Under the pieces are notes generated by a model. That model did no database searches. It worked only from the letters and a program-made list of their open reading frames with translations, and was not told the DNA's origin. A DNA stretch of 64,000 nt from G001797105 sp964528155. GTDB lineage: Bacteria; Chloroflexota; Anaerolineae; Anaerolineales; E44-bin32. A program made the position numbers and the translations under genes. The stretch spans positions 43,858 to 107,857 of the forward strand of contig CAZGRL010000001.1 of NCBI GenBank assembly GCA_964528155.1. Reading direction: 5' to 3'. The first letter of the stretch is position 1; the number at the start of each line of letters is the position of its first letter. Of this stretch, positions 1 to 7,510 are shown piece by piece.

Positions 1-2
1 GC

Positions 3-995
3 CTGGGCTGTCACTCTGAGTCCCAGAGACACCTGGGTGTCGTCCTGGCCGATGTCCCGGTCCAGGCGCTCGAACAGAACTTGTTCCACGATCTCGAAAT
101 CGATCTGGCGATCTCAGTCGGCATCACGCTGCTGGTGACCATCGGGGTGTATTTGCTCATACACCGGTCGGTTGTGCGCAGAGTGGAGAGTTTCCTGCCG
201 GCATTGGCGTCATTCGCCCGCGGCGACTTGAGCGCCCGCCTGCCGGAGCGTGGCCGCGAGCACGACGAATTGGGGCAACTCGCCGTCGCTTTCAATCAGA
301 TGGCCGACGACCTGGAAAGGCATACCCGCGATCAGGCCGCACGAACCAGGCTGCGTCAACGCGCAATTGTTGAGGAACGTGAGCGGATTGCCCGCGAACT
401 TCACGACGGCATCGCCCAGCTCCTGGGATTCGTCAACAACAAAGCCATGGCCGTCCGCCTGCTTCTGAAGAAGAACCAGACCCATGAAGCCGATGATCAG
501 CTCCAACAACTCGAGGAGGCCTCGCACGGTCTTTTCGTCGATGTCAGAGAAGCGATCATCGGCTTGAGGACCACAGACAAGGCCGGCGTCGGGCTTTCCA
601 GCGCAGTCGAAGACTACACCCACCAATTCAGCCGACTGAGTGGGATCACGGTGGACCTCTCGATCGGCCCTGGGGTAAGGGATATTGAGCTCAACGCCGA
701 AGTCGAGTTGCAGTTGCTGCGCATCATTCAGGAGGCCCTGACGAACATTCGCAAGCACGCCGCCGCCAGCCGCGCTTCGGTGAGCCTGCGGAGGAATGAC
801 ACCAGACTCGAGTTGGCCATCACTGACAACGGCGTGGGCTTCGTGCCGGCCTCTGCGGACTCCGACCATCAGCCCCGGTTCGGATTGAGCACCATGCAAG
901 AGCGGGCCGAGTCGATCGGGGCGGCGTTCGAACTGGCTTCCGCGCCGGGGGCAGGCACTCGCGTCTCCGTCAACGCTCCGCTGGGGAGGAGATAG
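3..995 (+). CDS. NarX-type sensor histidine kinase, 5' end outside window
   Basis: The reading frame is open from base 3, so the gene begins upstream of the window. The visible part shows the end of a sensor domain, one membrane segment (LAISVGITLLVTIGVYLLI), a HAMP-like linker (RVESFLPALASFARGDLSAR), a HisKA_3 dimerisation helix with the phospho-accepting His in RIARELHDGIAQ, and a HATPase domain with the N-box IIQEALTNIRKHA and a G-box DNGVGF. This layout is that of the NarX/DegS/LiaS kinases, which phosphorylate LuxR-type regulators. The stop lies 4 nt before a NarL-family regulator, its likely partner. The signal sensed cannot be told from the sequence; redox or nitrogen-oxide sensing is suggested only by the respiratory genes nearby. 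Confidence 0.9.
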   Translation: MGCHSESQRHLGVVLADVPVQALEQNLFHDLEIDLAISVGITLLVTIGVYLLIHRSVVRRVESFLPALASFARGDLSARLPERGREHDELGQLAVAFNQMADDLERHTRDQAARTRLRQRAIVEERERIARELHDGIAQLLGFVNNKAMAVRLLLKKNQTHEADDQLQQLEEASHGLFVDVREAIIGLRTTDKAGVGLSSAVEDYTHQFSRLSGITVDLSIGPGVRDIELNAEVELQLLRIIQEALTNIRKHAAASRASVSLRRNDTRLELAITDNGVGFVPASADSDHQPRFGLSTMQERAESIGAAFELASAPGAGTRVSVNAPLGRR

Positions 996-999
996 GCGC

Positions 1000-1641
1000 A
1001 TGCGGGTCCTCGTAGCCGACGATCACTCCCTCTTCCGGGACGGCGTGGTAAGCCTGTTGGAGGCAGCCGGTTTCGAGGTCGTCGGCCAGGTGGGAGACGG
1101 TCTGGCCGCCGTCGAGTCCGCCATTGACCTGAGGCCTGACCTCGTCTTGATGGATATCACTATGCCCAAACTCAGCGGGCTGGACGCGCTTCGTCGCATG
1201 AGGGCGGAAGCTCCCGAGATCCAGGTGGTCATGCTCACCGTCTCGGACGAGGACAGCGATCTGCTTGCCGCGATCCAGTCCGGTGCCAAGGGCTACATCC
1301 ACAAGAGCTTGAGTGCCCAGGAGTTCCTCGACCTGATCGGCGGGCTGGAGCGCGGCGAGGCAGCCTTGAGCCGGAAGACGGCCGCGCGCCTGATCGCCAG
1401 GCTTGGAAACAGGCCCGGGCCTGAGGACGACAGACTGCCGCGCCTCACGCGACGCGAGATCGAGCTACTCAAGCTGGTGGCCGACGGTTTATCTAACAAG
1501 GCCATCGCCCAATCGTTGTCCGTGAGCGAGAACACAGTCAAATATCACGTTCGCAACATCCTGCAAAAGCTCGGAGTTCAAAACCGGACCGAGGCTGTCG
1601 CTCATGCGATCCGCGCCGGGCTCCTCGGCCGTCGTGATTGA
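1000..1641 (+). CDS. NarL/FixJ-family response regulator
   Basis: This 213-aa two-domain regulator has a receiver domain (MRVLVADDHSLFRDG, phospho-acceptor Asp52 in LMDITMP, conserved Lys in GYIHKSL) followed by a LuxR-type helix-turn-helix (LTRREIELLKLVADGLSNKA, then SVSENTVKYHVRNILQKLGV). It follows the upstream histidine kinase by 4 nt and is almost certainly its output partner in one operon. The target genes are unknown; the multihaem cytochrome genes just downstream and on the opposite strand are plausible targets by position only. Confidence 0.95.
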   Translation: MRVLVADDHSLFRDGVVSLLEAAGFEVVGQVGDGLAAVESAIDLRPDLVLMDITMPKLSGLDALRRMRAEAPEIQVVMLTVSDEDSDLLAAIQSGAKGYIHKSLSAQEFLDLIGGLERGEAALSRKTAARLIARLGNRPGPEDDRLPRLTRREIELLKLVADGLSNKAIAQSLSVSENTVKYHVRNILQKLGVQNRTEAVAHAIRAGLLGRRD

Positions 1642-1767
1642 CTCCGGCCTCTGGCAGCCGCGAGGCTCAGCTCCCCACCCGATCGGATTCCGGGCCTACC
1701 CATCCAGGTAGTCACCCCGCAGGCGTCCGCCCACCCGAAGGGGTGCATTGAATGCTTCAGCGGAGTG

Positions 1768-1797
1768 TTGCCAACCAGTGTCATCTTGCGCTAATCT
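1768..1797 (+). promoter_or_regulatory. Candidate sigma-70 promoter
   Basis: TTGCCA (1768-1773) and TAATCT (1792-1797) are separated by 18 nt. Transcription would start near 1804, only a few nucleotides before the ATG at 1808, so the mRNA would be almost leaderless. This supports 1808 as the start of the next gene. Confidence 0.45.
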
Positions 1798-1807
1798 TCC
1801 CTCAATC

Positions 1808-2209
1808 ATGTACAGCCTCTCAATCTCGGGGGTGAGCGTGTCGCGGACGCGTGTCGTCGTCCTTACAGCCCATTCCATGTTCACAGAGGGGATCGCCACC
1901 CGGCTGGGGCAGTACCTGGACCAGATCGAAGTGCAGGTGGTCGACAGCCGGGACTCGGACTGCTTGGTGAGTATCCGCGAGGCTCAGCCGGCAGTCATCG
2001 TACTTGAGGCCAACGACGAGAATGTCGAAAGGTTCTGCCCTCTCGACGAGATCCTTGCGGCCGCGCCTGAAGTAAGAGTTATACGGCTCGATCCGGACCT
2101 CGATCGGATCCATGTGGTCACCAGTGAGCTCCGAACCGTAGCCGGGCCGACCGATCTCATCAGCATGCTTCTACCGCCGACATCGAACAGAGCGGGCGGA
2201 TCGAAGTGA
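1808..2209 (+). CDS. Degenerate receiver-like protein
   Basis: This 133-aa protein (from the ATG at 1808; a TTG at 1748 would add 20 residues of poor composition) resembles a lone response-regulator receiver domain. RVVVLTAHSMFTEGIATRL matches the beta1/alpha1 start of NarL receivers, and the next strand ends in AVIVLEAND where the phospho-Asp motif is expected. The acidic pair after beta1 is replaced by TAHS and the phospho-acceptor position is not a clear Asp, so ordinary phosphorylation is doubtful. No DNA-binding domain follows. It sits between the two-component pair and the hexahaem lipoprotein. It may be a pseudo-receiver that binds a partner protein, but that is inference. Confidence 0.6.
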   Translation: MYSLSISGVSVSRTRVVVLTAHSMFTEGIATRLGQYLDQIEVQVVDSRDSDCLVSIREAQPAVIVLEANDENVERFCPLDEILAAAPEVRVIRLDPDLDRIHVVTSELRTVAGPTDLISMLLPPTSNRAGGSK

Positions 2210-2315
2210 GACGACGGGCCCTTTGCTCGGCATGGATGGAAGGAGGTTGCCTCCGCGCGGATTCTTGCTATCCTGTGACGAAGTCCAAACGAGACCATCA
2301 GAGGAGAATGGCTCT

Positions 2316-3335
2316 ATGGGAAGAAGACTGATCATACTTGGCTTGGCTCTCGTCGGTGCGGCGCTTGTCCTATCGGCCTGTGCGGGTGCCGCGGGCCCAG
2401 CGGGCCCCGCGGGACCGCAGGGGGCTGTGGGACCTCAGGGTCCGACCGGTCCGGCCGGCGCGCCACCGGCCGCCGCCGACCTGACGTGCACCCAGTGCCA
2501 TAATGACACTACGTTGATCGACGGCAAGGCGACTGCCTGGAGCGAGTCCCTACACGGGACAGGTGAGGCCTACGTGCGGGGAACAAGCGCGGACTGCGCA
2601 GGCTGTCACTCCGGCGGCGCCTTCAGCGCCAGAATCGCCGCGGGTCTCAGCCCGGACAAGGTTGAAGCCGGCGATCCCAACCCGACGCGTCAGGATTGCC
2701 GCACCTGCCACGAGATCCACACGACATACACCTCCGCCGACTGGGCTTTGGAGACCACCGACCCGGTGGCTCTCTACGCCATCGAGGGCTCGACTTTCGA
2801 CGGTGGAAAAGGCAATCTGTGCGCCAACTGCCATCAGCCACGCCGCGATTTCCCTGTCGCAGAGAACGGCGTGATCAGTGGAATCTCCACACACTGGGGT
2901 CCACACCACGGCCCGCAGAGCGCCATGCTGCTCGGGGTAGCCGGCTCCGTTGCGGGCACCCCCAGCGCGCACTACTCGGTGGTGAAGGATACGTGCGTCG
3001 GATGCCACATGGGTGGAGACGCCGCCAATCACACGTTTGAGCCGGACGTTGCGACCTGCCAGACATGTCACACCGATGCCACGGACTTCGACATCAACGG
3101 CGTGCAGACCGAAGTCCAGGCGATGATCACTGAACTTGGCGACAAGCTGGTTGCCGCGGGCGTGCTCAGTGAAAACAGCGCGGATGGTCACCCGACCGTA
3201 ACAGAAGGCCCCGAGGCTGTCGCGACTGCTCTCTATGACTGGCTCTACGTCGCCCATGAAGACAAGAGCCTGGGCGTCCACAACCCTGCCTATACCAAGG
3301 CTTTGCTCCAGGCGGGTTTGGATGCAATGAAGTAA
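2316..3335 (+). CDS. Hexahaem c-type cytochrome lipoprotein with collagen-like stalk
   Basis: The chosen ATG follows a GAGGAGA ribosome site by about 8 nt; the longer ORF upstream lacks one. The 339-aa product has a lipoprotein signal peptide ending in the lipobox LSAC, then a short Gly-Pro-rich collagen-like stretch (repeated GPAGP and GPQG triplets over about 26 residues), then six CxxCH haem motifs (CTQCH, CAGCH, CRTCH, CANCH, CVGCH, CQTCH). It should be exported, lipidated and loaded with six haems outside the membrane. The collagen-like part could act as a stalk holding the haem domain away from the membrane. It is followed by a strong terminator, so it forms its own unit or the end of the upstream cluster. 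Its electron partner is not known. Confidence 0.9.
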   Translation: MGRRLIILGLALVGAALVLSACAGAAGPAGPAGPQGAVGPQGPTGPAGAPPAAADLTCTQCHNDTTLIDGKATAWSESLHGTGEAYVRGTSADCAGCHSGGAFSARIAAGLSPDKVEAGDPNPTRQDCRTCHEIHTTYTSADWALETTDPVALYAIEGSTFDGGKGNLCANCHQPRRDFPVAENGVISGISTHWGPHHGPQSAMLLGVAGSVAGTPSAHYSVVKDTCVGCHMGGDAANHTFEPDVATCQTCHTDATDFDINGVQTEVQAMITELGDKLVAAGVLSENSADGHPTVTEGPEAVATALYDWLYVAHEDKSLGVHNPAYTKALLQAGLDAMK

Positions 3336-3466
3336 TATGGCGTAGACCCGGGTCGGCACGGCGAGGCTTCGAAAGGGCTCAACGGCGAATAAGATACATC
3401 GAACGCGCTTCTGAATTCGCCACGACACGTCGGCCTTGCTTGACCCGGTTCAGAAGATAAGAAGAA

Positions 3467-3494
3467 GCCGGGCGCCATCTGGCGCCCGGCTTTT
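3467..3494 (+). terminator. Rho-independent terminator of the hexahaem lipoprotein gene
   Basis: A perfect 10-bp stem (3467-3476 with 3481-3490, arm GCCGGGCGCC) with a 4-nt loop is followed by TTTT. It lies 130 nt after the lipoprotein stop codon. Confidence 0.85.
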
Positions 3495-3546
3495 CACATG
3501 TCACGGCTCGACGCGGGCCGGGAAGGGGCAGACGCCGGAACAAGAA

Positions 3547-3569
3547 GTCGGGCGGCTTCACCGCCCGAC
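3547..3569 (-). terminator. Terminator of the NrfD operon
   Basis: A 9-bp stem (3547-3555 with 3561-3569, arm GTCGGGCGG) has a 5-nt loop. Read on the minus strand it is followed by the T-rich TTCTTGTT. It lies about 55 nt beyond the NrfD stop and is back to back with the plus-strand terminator. Confidence 0.7.
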
Positions 3570-3625
3570 CACTCGTTCAGACGAAACCTCGATGCGCGAG
3601 GACCAGGAGTTGGTCCTGCGCTGTC

Positions 3626-4873
3626 TCAATCGGCTGCCGAAGTCGCCAATTCCGGGACCGGACGAATCTCCGGGACTTCCTCGTGATCGACGACATTCAG
3701 GTATCGCACCCCCAGCGTGAATGCCATCAAACCATAGGCGATCACACCCGCGCCGGCGAGCGCCTCGACCAGCGAGGGGAAGTAGTGTGTGTAGCGGGCT
3801 ACGATCTCCTGCGGCAGATAGGTAAGGACGATCAGTTGTCCGGCCAGGTTCGTGTCCCATCGATAGGCCACTACTCCGCCGACAATCAGCCCGAGCGCGA
3901 TCATCCGCACCATGGGCAACCTGCGCAGGCTCGGGCGCAACAGGATGATCATCGGGACGATGATACCCAGGATGATCTCACCGACCCAGAAGTTGAAGGA
4001 GAGCGGCCCTTGCGTGAGCAGCTGTAATCCCTCAGTACGGCCCGGCAGATAGGTGTAGGTCATCGAAAGCGCGTCCCAGAACCTGAGGTACAGGTACGCC
4101 ACAAGGACCCAACCGATGAAGCCCGAGACCTTCTCGAGCAATTCATCCCTGACTTTCACCTGCGCCGATAGCCGACCAGCAACCATTGAGGCCAGGACGG
4201 TCAGTGCCGGTCCACCAGCCATCGCCGACAGGATGAACAGGACGGACAGGTCAGGTCGATACCATATCGGCCTGGCCTTCAGCACGCCGTACGCCGCCCC
4301 GAGCGACGACTGGTGAAGGAGGGACAGGCCCAACCCGGCCACCGCCAGATAAGGGGCGTAGTGATGAATGCCACTCAATACCTTCGAGACCCGCGGCCAT
4401 CGGCGCTTGAACCAGGCTGCACCCCCGACGATCGGCGCTGTTTCCAGCGCCAGCACGGTCAGGTACAGCGTGACACACATTGTGACTTCCCACAGAACGG
4501 AGTGTGGGTTCCAGAAGACCATCGGATGCCAGAATCGATCCGGCCGGCCGATATCGAGAAGCAAGGTCAGAACCGCCATCGAATACCCGATCAGACCGAT
4601 GAACGTCGCCGTGCGAGCGACCGGTTGATAGCGCTTGAGATCCAGCAGATATACCGCGGCGCAAAGCAGGAAAGCGCCGGCGCTCATGGCGATCGATGAA
4701 AGATCGATGGTGATCCACAAACCCCAGGGAACCAAATCCGTCAGGTTGGTCACTACCAATCCGCGAGTGAAGACGACGCCTGCTGCGATTGCACCAAGGA
4801 GCATGAACCCGGCCAGCAGCCCGATCCAGATGTGGAAGGCGTTCCGCTTGACCCTAAGGCCGAGAGCCCTCAT
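3626..4873 (-). CDS. NrfD/PsrC-family quinone-interacting membrane subunit
   Basis: This 415-aa polytopic protein has about ten hydrophobic segments. The N-terminal part (LTDLVPWGLWITIDLSSIAM followed by a helix and a LLLDIGRPDRFWHPMVFWNP loop) is characteristic of the NrfD/HybB/PsrC family, which exchanges electrons between membrane quinone and a partner Fe-S protein. Its ATG overlaps the stop of the four-cluster ferredoxin gene by 4 nt, as is normal for co-translated NrfC-NrfD pairs. It is the last gene of the five-gene operon. With no catalytic molybdenum subunit nearby, the most likely role is moving electrons between menaquinone and the octahaem cytochrome. The direction of flow cannot be read from the sequence. 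Confidence 0.92.
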   Translation of the reverse strand: MRALGLRVKRNAFHIWIGLLAGFMLLGAIAAGVVFTRGLVVTNLTDLVPWGLWITIDLSSIAMSAGAFLLCAAVYLLDLKRYQPVARTATFIGLIGYSMAVLTLLLDIGRPDRFWHPMVFWNPHSVLWEVTMCVTLYLTVLALETAPIVGGAAWFKRRWPRVSKVLSGIHHYAPYLAVAGLGLSLLHQSSLGAAYGVLKARPIWYRPDLSVLFILSAMAGGPALTVLASMVAGRLSAQVKVRDELLEKVSGFIGWVLVAYLYLRFWDALSMTYTYLPGRTEGLQLLTQGPLSFNFWVGEIILGIIVPMIILLRPSLRRLPMVRMIALGLIVGGVVAYRWDTNLAGQLIVLTYLPQEIVARYTHYFPSLVEALAGAGVIAYGLMAFTLGVRYLNVVDHEEVPEIRPVPELATSAAD

Positions 4874-5646
4874 GCCGCCACCTCCCCCTTTCGGGCCTGC
4901 AAGTAGAAGACCCTGGGGCTCGTCCCCAAGTCTTCGCGCAGCCGGTAGGCCGGATACGTATCAAGCAGTCGGCTGACCTCCGACTCGGGGTCGTTGAGAT
5001 CCCCAAAGACGCGGGCCTGTGTCGGGCAAGCCACGACGCAGGCCGGGGTCGCCTGGGGATCGGTCCCCGGCTTCAGCCCGAGCGCAAGCCCTCGATCGAT
5101 GCGCTGGTAGCAGAAGGCACATTTCTCGACGACACCGCGCGGCCGCCGTTCGACTTCGGGCTCGCCCCATTTCGGGACTTCGGGATTTGGGCCTGTGAAT
5201 TCTTCCCAGTTGAAGGCGCGGGCCCCGTATGGGCAAGCGACTTCACAGTAACGGCATCCGATGCAGCGATCGTAGTTCATCATGACGATACCGTCAGGCC
5301 GATGATAGGTCGCCTCAACCGGGCAGACTTCCACACAGGGAGCGTGCTCGCAGTGCATGCACGGACGGGGCAGGTAGACCGGATCCCCGGCGTACGTCCC
5401 GGCCTCGATCACCCTGTTCCAGGATATGTCCGGCGGAACATCGTTGGTCGCCCGGCAGGCCATTGTGCAGTAGCCACATCCGATGCACTTGGCCTGGTCG
5501 ATGACCATCCCCCAGCGATGAGAGCTGGATTCCTGTGTCTCAGAGGCTGAGGCCCGCTTCACCACGTGCAGGCCGACCGTAGCCGAGACGCCGGCCGCCA
5601 GTGCCTTGAGGAAGCCCCGTCTGCCTACGGACTGGTCACTCATCAT
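4870..5646 (-). CDS. Exported four-cluster [4Fe-4S] ferredoxin (NrfC/HybA/DsrO type)
   Basis: The start is one of two adjacent ATGs (5646 or 5643) overlapping the stop of the octahaem cytochrome gene, after GAGAGG. The protein begins with a twin-arginine signal (GRRGFLKALAAGVSA), so it should be folded with its clusters and exported by Tat. Four cysteine groups follow: CIGCGYCTMAC, CMHCEHAPCVEVCP, CIGCRYCEVACP, and a last group starting CAFC and ending ACVVACP. This is the standard 16-Cys pattern of the electron-transfer subunit that pairs with NrfD, which is encoded next. It most likely wires NrfD to the multihaem cytochrome. Confidence 0.93.
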   Translation of the reverse strand: MMSDQSVGRRGFLKALAAGVSATVGLHVVKRASASETQESSSHRWGMVIDQAKCIGCGYCTMACRATNDVPPDISWNRVIEAGTYAGDPVYLPRPCMHCEHAPCVEVCPVEATYHRPDGIVMMNYDRCIGCRYCEVACPYGARAFNWEEFTGPNPEVPKWGEPEVERRPRGVVEKCAFCYQRIDRGLALGLKPGTDPQATPACVVACPTQARVFGDLNDPESEVSRLLDTYPAYRLREDLGTSPRVFYLQARKGEVAA

Positions 5647-6568
5647 CGGCCTCTCTTTCGTCCTCGTCGCCGTCCTGGCGGAGTTGCCTGTACCAGCGCT
5701 CGAGCCACGGCGCAAGGATCATCCCGCTGGCCATGCCGATCAGCCCCGACAAGGCTGCAAAACCGACCGGGCTGACCGGACCCGGCCCAGCCTGCACGGA
5801 GAGAGTGTCGACTGAAGCCATGGCGTCCTGGGGCTCAGGAGTCGGCTGACCCGGGTGGACCGCCACGGGGTCATGCATCTGATAGGCATGGCAGTTGTTG
5901 CAGGTTGTCAGCCTGACAGTGAAGCTGTGATCCCGAACGGCATGCCCCTCTCCCTGTTGCCCGTCGAGGGTCGCCATGTGACAGTCGGCGCAACTCAGGC
6001 CGACCTGGCTGTGCTGGGAGTGGGTGAAGTTCGAGGCAAGGTCCTTGTGGCAGGCCGCACAGAGGGTCGAATCGTCGGCCTGTTTCAGGCCCGCCGCATG
6101 CGGGTCATGACAGCCGATGCAGTCGACCCCGATCTGTCTATGTTGGCTCGCCTGCCATTCGAACATCGTTTCCGTGTGACAGGTGCCGCACAACGCCGCT
6201 GAACGCACGGTCGGCATCGGGTCTTTCGGATGATTGGCAGGGATCGGGCTGTGGCAGGCCTCACAGGTAATGCCTTCGGCCTTGTAGGCATCGGTCACGG
6301 GGTCGTAGCCCGTAGTATGGCAGGTCAGGCACTCGCGTGGTTGCCCCTGCTGCTCCCACGCGGCGCGGAAGGTCGGATCAACGGTGGCGTGTCCGTGGGC
6401 GCCGTTAGTCCAGGCTTCCTGGATCTCCCAGTGACAGGTCTGACACGGGATATTCTGCGAGGTCGGGGTTTGCGCCGAATCGTCGGCGCCGGCCATGGCC
6501 GCAGTGAAGAGCACCATCAGTGCGGCGATCGCAAGTCCCACACCGATCCGAAGCATCCATTTATTCAT
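5636..6568 (-). CDS. Octahaem c-type cytochrome, membrane-anchored
   Basis: The ATG at 6568 has GAGGAG about 9 nt upstream; an in-frame ATG 9 nt earlier would abut the ribosome site. The 310-aa product has an N-terminal signal peptide, eight CxxCH motifs (CQTCH, CLTCH, CEACH, CGTCH, CIGCH, CAACH, CADCH, CNNCH) and a C-terminal membrane helix (PVGFAALSGLIGMASGMILA) with a charged acidic tail. It is likely an outward-facing haem chain anchored beside NrfD. Extra His residues between the motifs could serve as distal ligands. The sequence resembles the broad cytochrome c3/c554/NrfB-like group, and no catalytic haem motif such as CxxCK is present, which favours electron transfer over nitrite reduction. 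Confidence 0.92.
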   Translation of the reverse strand: MNKWMLRIGVGLAIAALMVLFTAAMAGADDSAQTPTSQNIPCQTCHWEIQEAWTNGAHGHATVDPTFRAAWEQQGQPRECLTCHTTGYDPVTDAYKAEGITCEACHSPIPANHPKDPMPTVRSAALCGTCHTETMFEWQASQHRQIGVDCIGCHDPHAAGLKQADDSTLCAACHKDLASNFTHSQHSQVGLSCADCHMATLDGQQGEGHAVRDHSFTVRLTTCNNCHAYQMHDPVAVHPGQPTPEPQDAMASVDTLSVQAGPGPVSPVGFAALSGLIGMASGMILAPWLERWYRQLRQDGDEDEREADDE

Positions 6569-6594
6569 GCTCTGCATCTCCTCACAACTCGGTC

Positions 6595-6945
6595 TCAGGC
6601 CGCCATCGGCGCTGGCATATCCCGAAACACATGACAGGTGAAGCATGTCTCGGGCAATCGACCATCCACTTCACGGAAGACTTGCCAGCAAGGTATGTCT
6701 GCCCTTCCATAGGCCGGGCAGCTTTCTCGGTCTTCACGTGGACAGTCGTGCATTTCCCAACAGCGGATCTGGTGCGCCGCCGCACCGAGGGAATGCGCCT
6801 GCTGTCGCAGGGCTTCGCTTTCAGCCTGCCAGCGGGCATCCAGGCACCGTAGCCCCCAGGCCACCAATGCCGTCAGCCCAAGAGGGATCCCAAAACGCAG
6901 GATCAGGCCGACCACAAACGTAGCAAGTGCTGTGAGCCCTTCCAT
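6595..6945 (-). CDS. Membrane-anchored Cys-rich protein (two-CW-like, one CxxCH)
   Basis: This 116-aa protein has an N-terminal membrane region (LTALATFVVGLILRFGIPLG), a short helical linker, and a C-terminal Cys-rich module with CWEMHDCP, SCPAYG, PCWQVF and CFTCHVF. The paired CW motifs match a small domain found in signalling and redox proteins of anaerobes. The last motif is also a legal CxxCH haem site, so the module may bind haem or metal. It lies second in the octahaem/NrfCD operon. Its first residues, MEGL plus a hydrophobic stretch, resemble those of the preceding 40-aa protein. Function is unknown; a subunit or assembly factor of the complex is plausible. Confidence 0.8.
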   Translation of the reverse strand: MEGLTALATFVVGLILRFGIPLGLTALVAWGLRCLDARWQAESEALRQQAHSLGAAAHQIRCWEMHDCPREDRESCPAYGRADIPCWQVFREVDGRLPETCFTCHVFRDMPAPMAA

Positions 6946-6954
6946 CTCATCACC

Positions 6955-7077
6955 TCACCGAGATCGAACCGATCGGCTTTGCCTGTGCTCCAAGAGCGTT
7001 CCAAGGAGGAGCAGCACTCCGAACGGCAGCAAGATCCGAAGGATTGTCAGCGTGGAGACCACCAGTAGCCCTTCCAT
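6955..7077 (-). CDS. 40-aa single-pass membrane protein, first gene of the NrfCD operon
   Basis: This short frame has an ATG with an excellent ribosome site (AAAGGAGG, 5-6 nt upstream) and ends 9 nt before the next gene. The product starts MEGLLVVSTLTILRILLPFG, continues hydrophobic to LLLLGTL, and ends in a basic, Arg-rich tail. One membrane helix with a positive inside tail is predicted. The N-terminus resembles that of the next gene's product. It may be a small subunit of the octahaem/NrfD complex, as small helices often are in respiratory complexes. No known family is recognised. Confidence 0.75.
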   Translation of the reverse strand: MEGLLVVSTLTILRILLPFGVLLLLGTLLEHRQSRSVRSR

Positions 7078-7113
7078 CGGAGCCTCCTTTCCCCAGCCTT
7101 CTTATCCAGCTAC

Positions 7114-7142
7114 ATCCTAGCCCGGGCGCCATTCGCCGTAAA
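7114..7142 (-). promoter_or_regulatory. Candidate promoter of the octahaem/NrfCD operon
   Basis: On the minus strand TTTACG (7142-7137) and TAGGAT (7119-7114) are 17 nt apart, with a predicted start near 7107, about 30 nt upstream of the first gene. The -35 match is weak, consistent with a promoter that needs an activator. Confidence 0.45.
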
Positions 7143-7176
7143 TCCGAGGGCCACCCGATTTTCCGCTTACGGTAGC

Positions 7177-7207
7177 CGCCCCATCTTTTGACACCTAAGA
7201 TGGGGCG
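7177..7207. promoter_or_regulatory. Perfect 11-bp inverted repeat, possible operator
   Basis: The arms CGCCCCATCTT (7177-7187) and AAGATGGGGCG (7197-7207) flank a 9-nt spacer. No T-run follows on either strand, so a terminator is unlikely. The centre lies about 85 nt upstream of the predicted start of the octahaem operon, a typical activator position. A second loose dyad, CCGTAA at 7136-7141 and TTACGG at 7167-7172, overlaps the -35. The neighbouring NarL-type regulator is an obvious candidate ligand, but this is inference. Confidence 0.5.
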
Positions 7208-7510
7208 TTGACCCCATGAAGCCTGCGGGGCGTGGAGCGGAAGTGGGTGGTTTCACCCACGCCGCAGCGATTGGTGATTGAGCCCAAGGAGCGGTCGTGC
7301 TTGAGGCAAACGAAGCCGAAGTCGAAGGGACGGGGCGTCAGAGTCTTCCCACAGCATCCCTCGACTTCAATCTACCCGTCCGGCCTATCGGCAATGACGG
7401 GATGGGACCTGGAGAGCTTCCAGAACAAGTCTGTCAGGAGAAACGGCTTCGAAACGTGGGTTGCGTTCAGGGTGCGGGCGCGTGGTGCTGATGGGGCGGG
7501 ATCGAACGGC
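7208..7510. other. Non-coding stretch
   Basis: About 300 nt between the inverted repeat and the stop of the response regulator. No gene, RNA or terminator is recognised in it. Confidence 0.5.
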
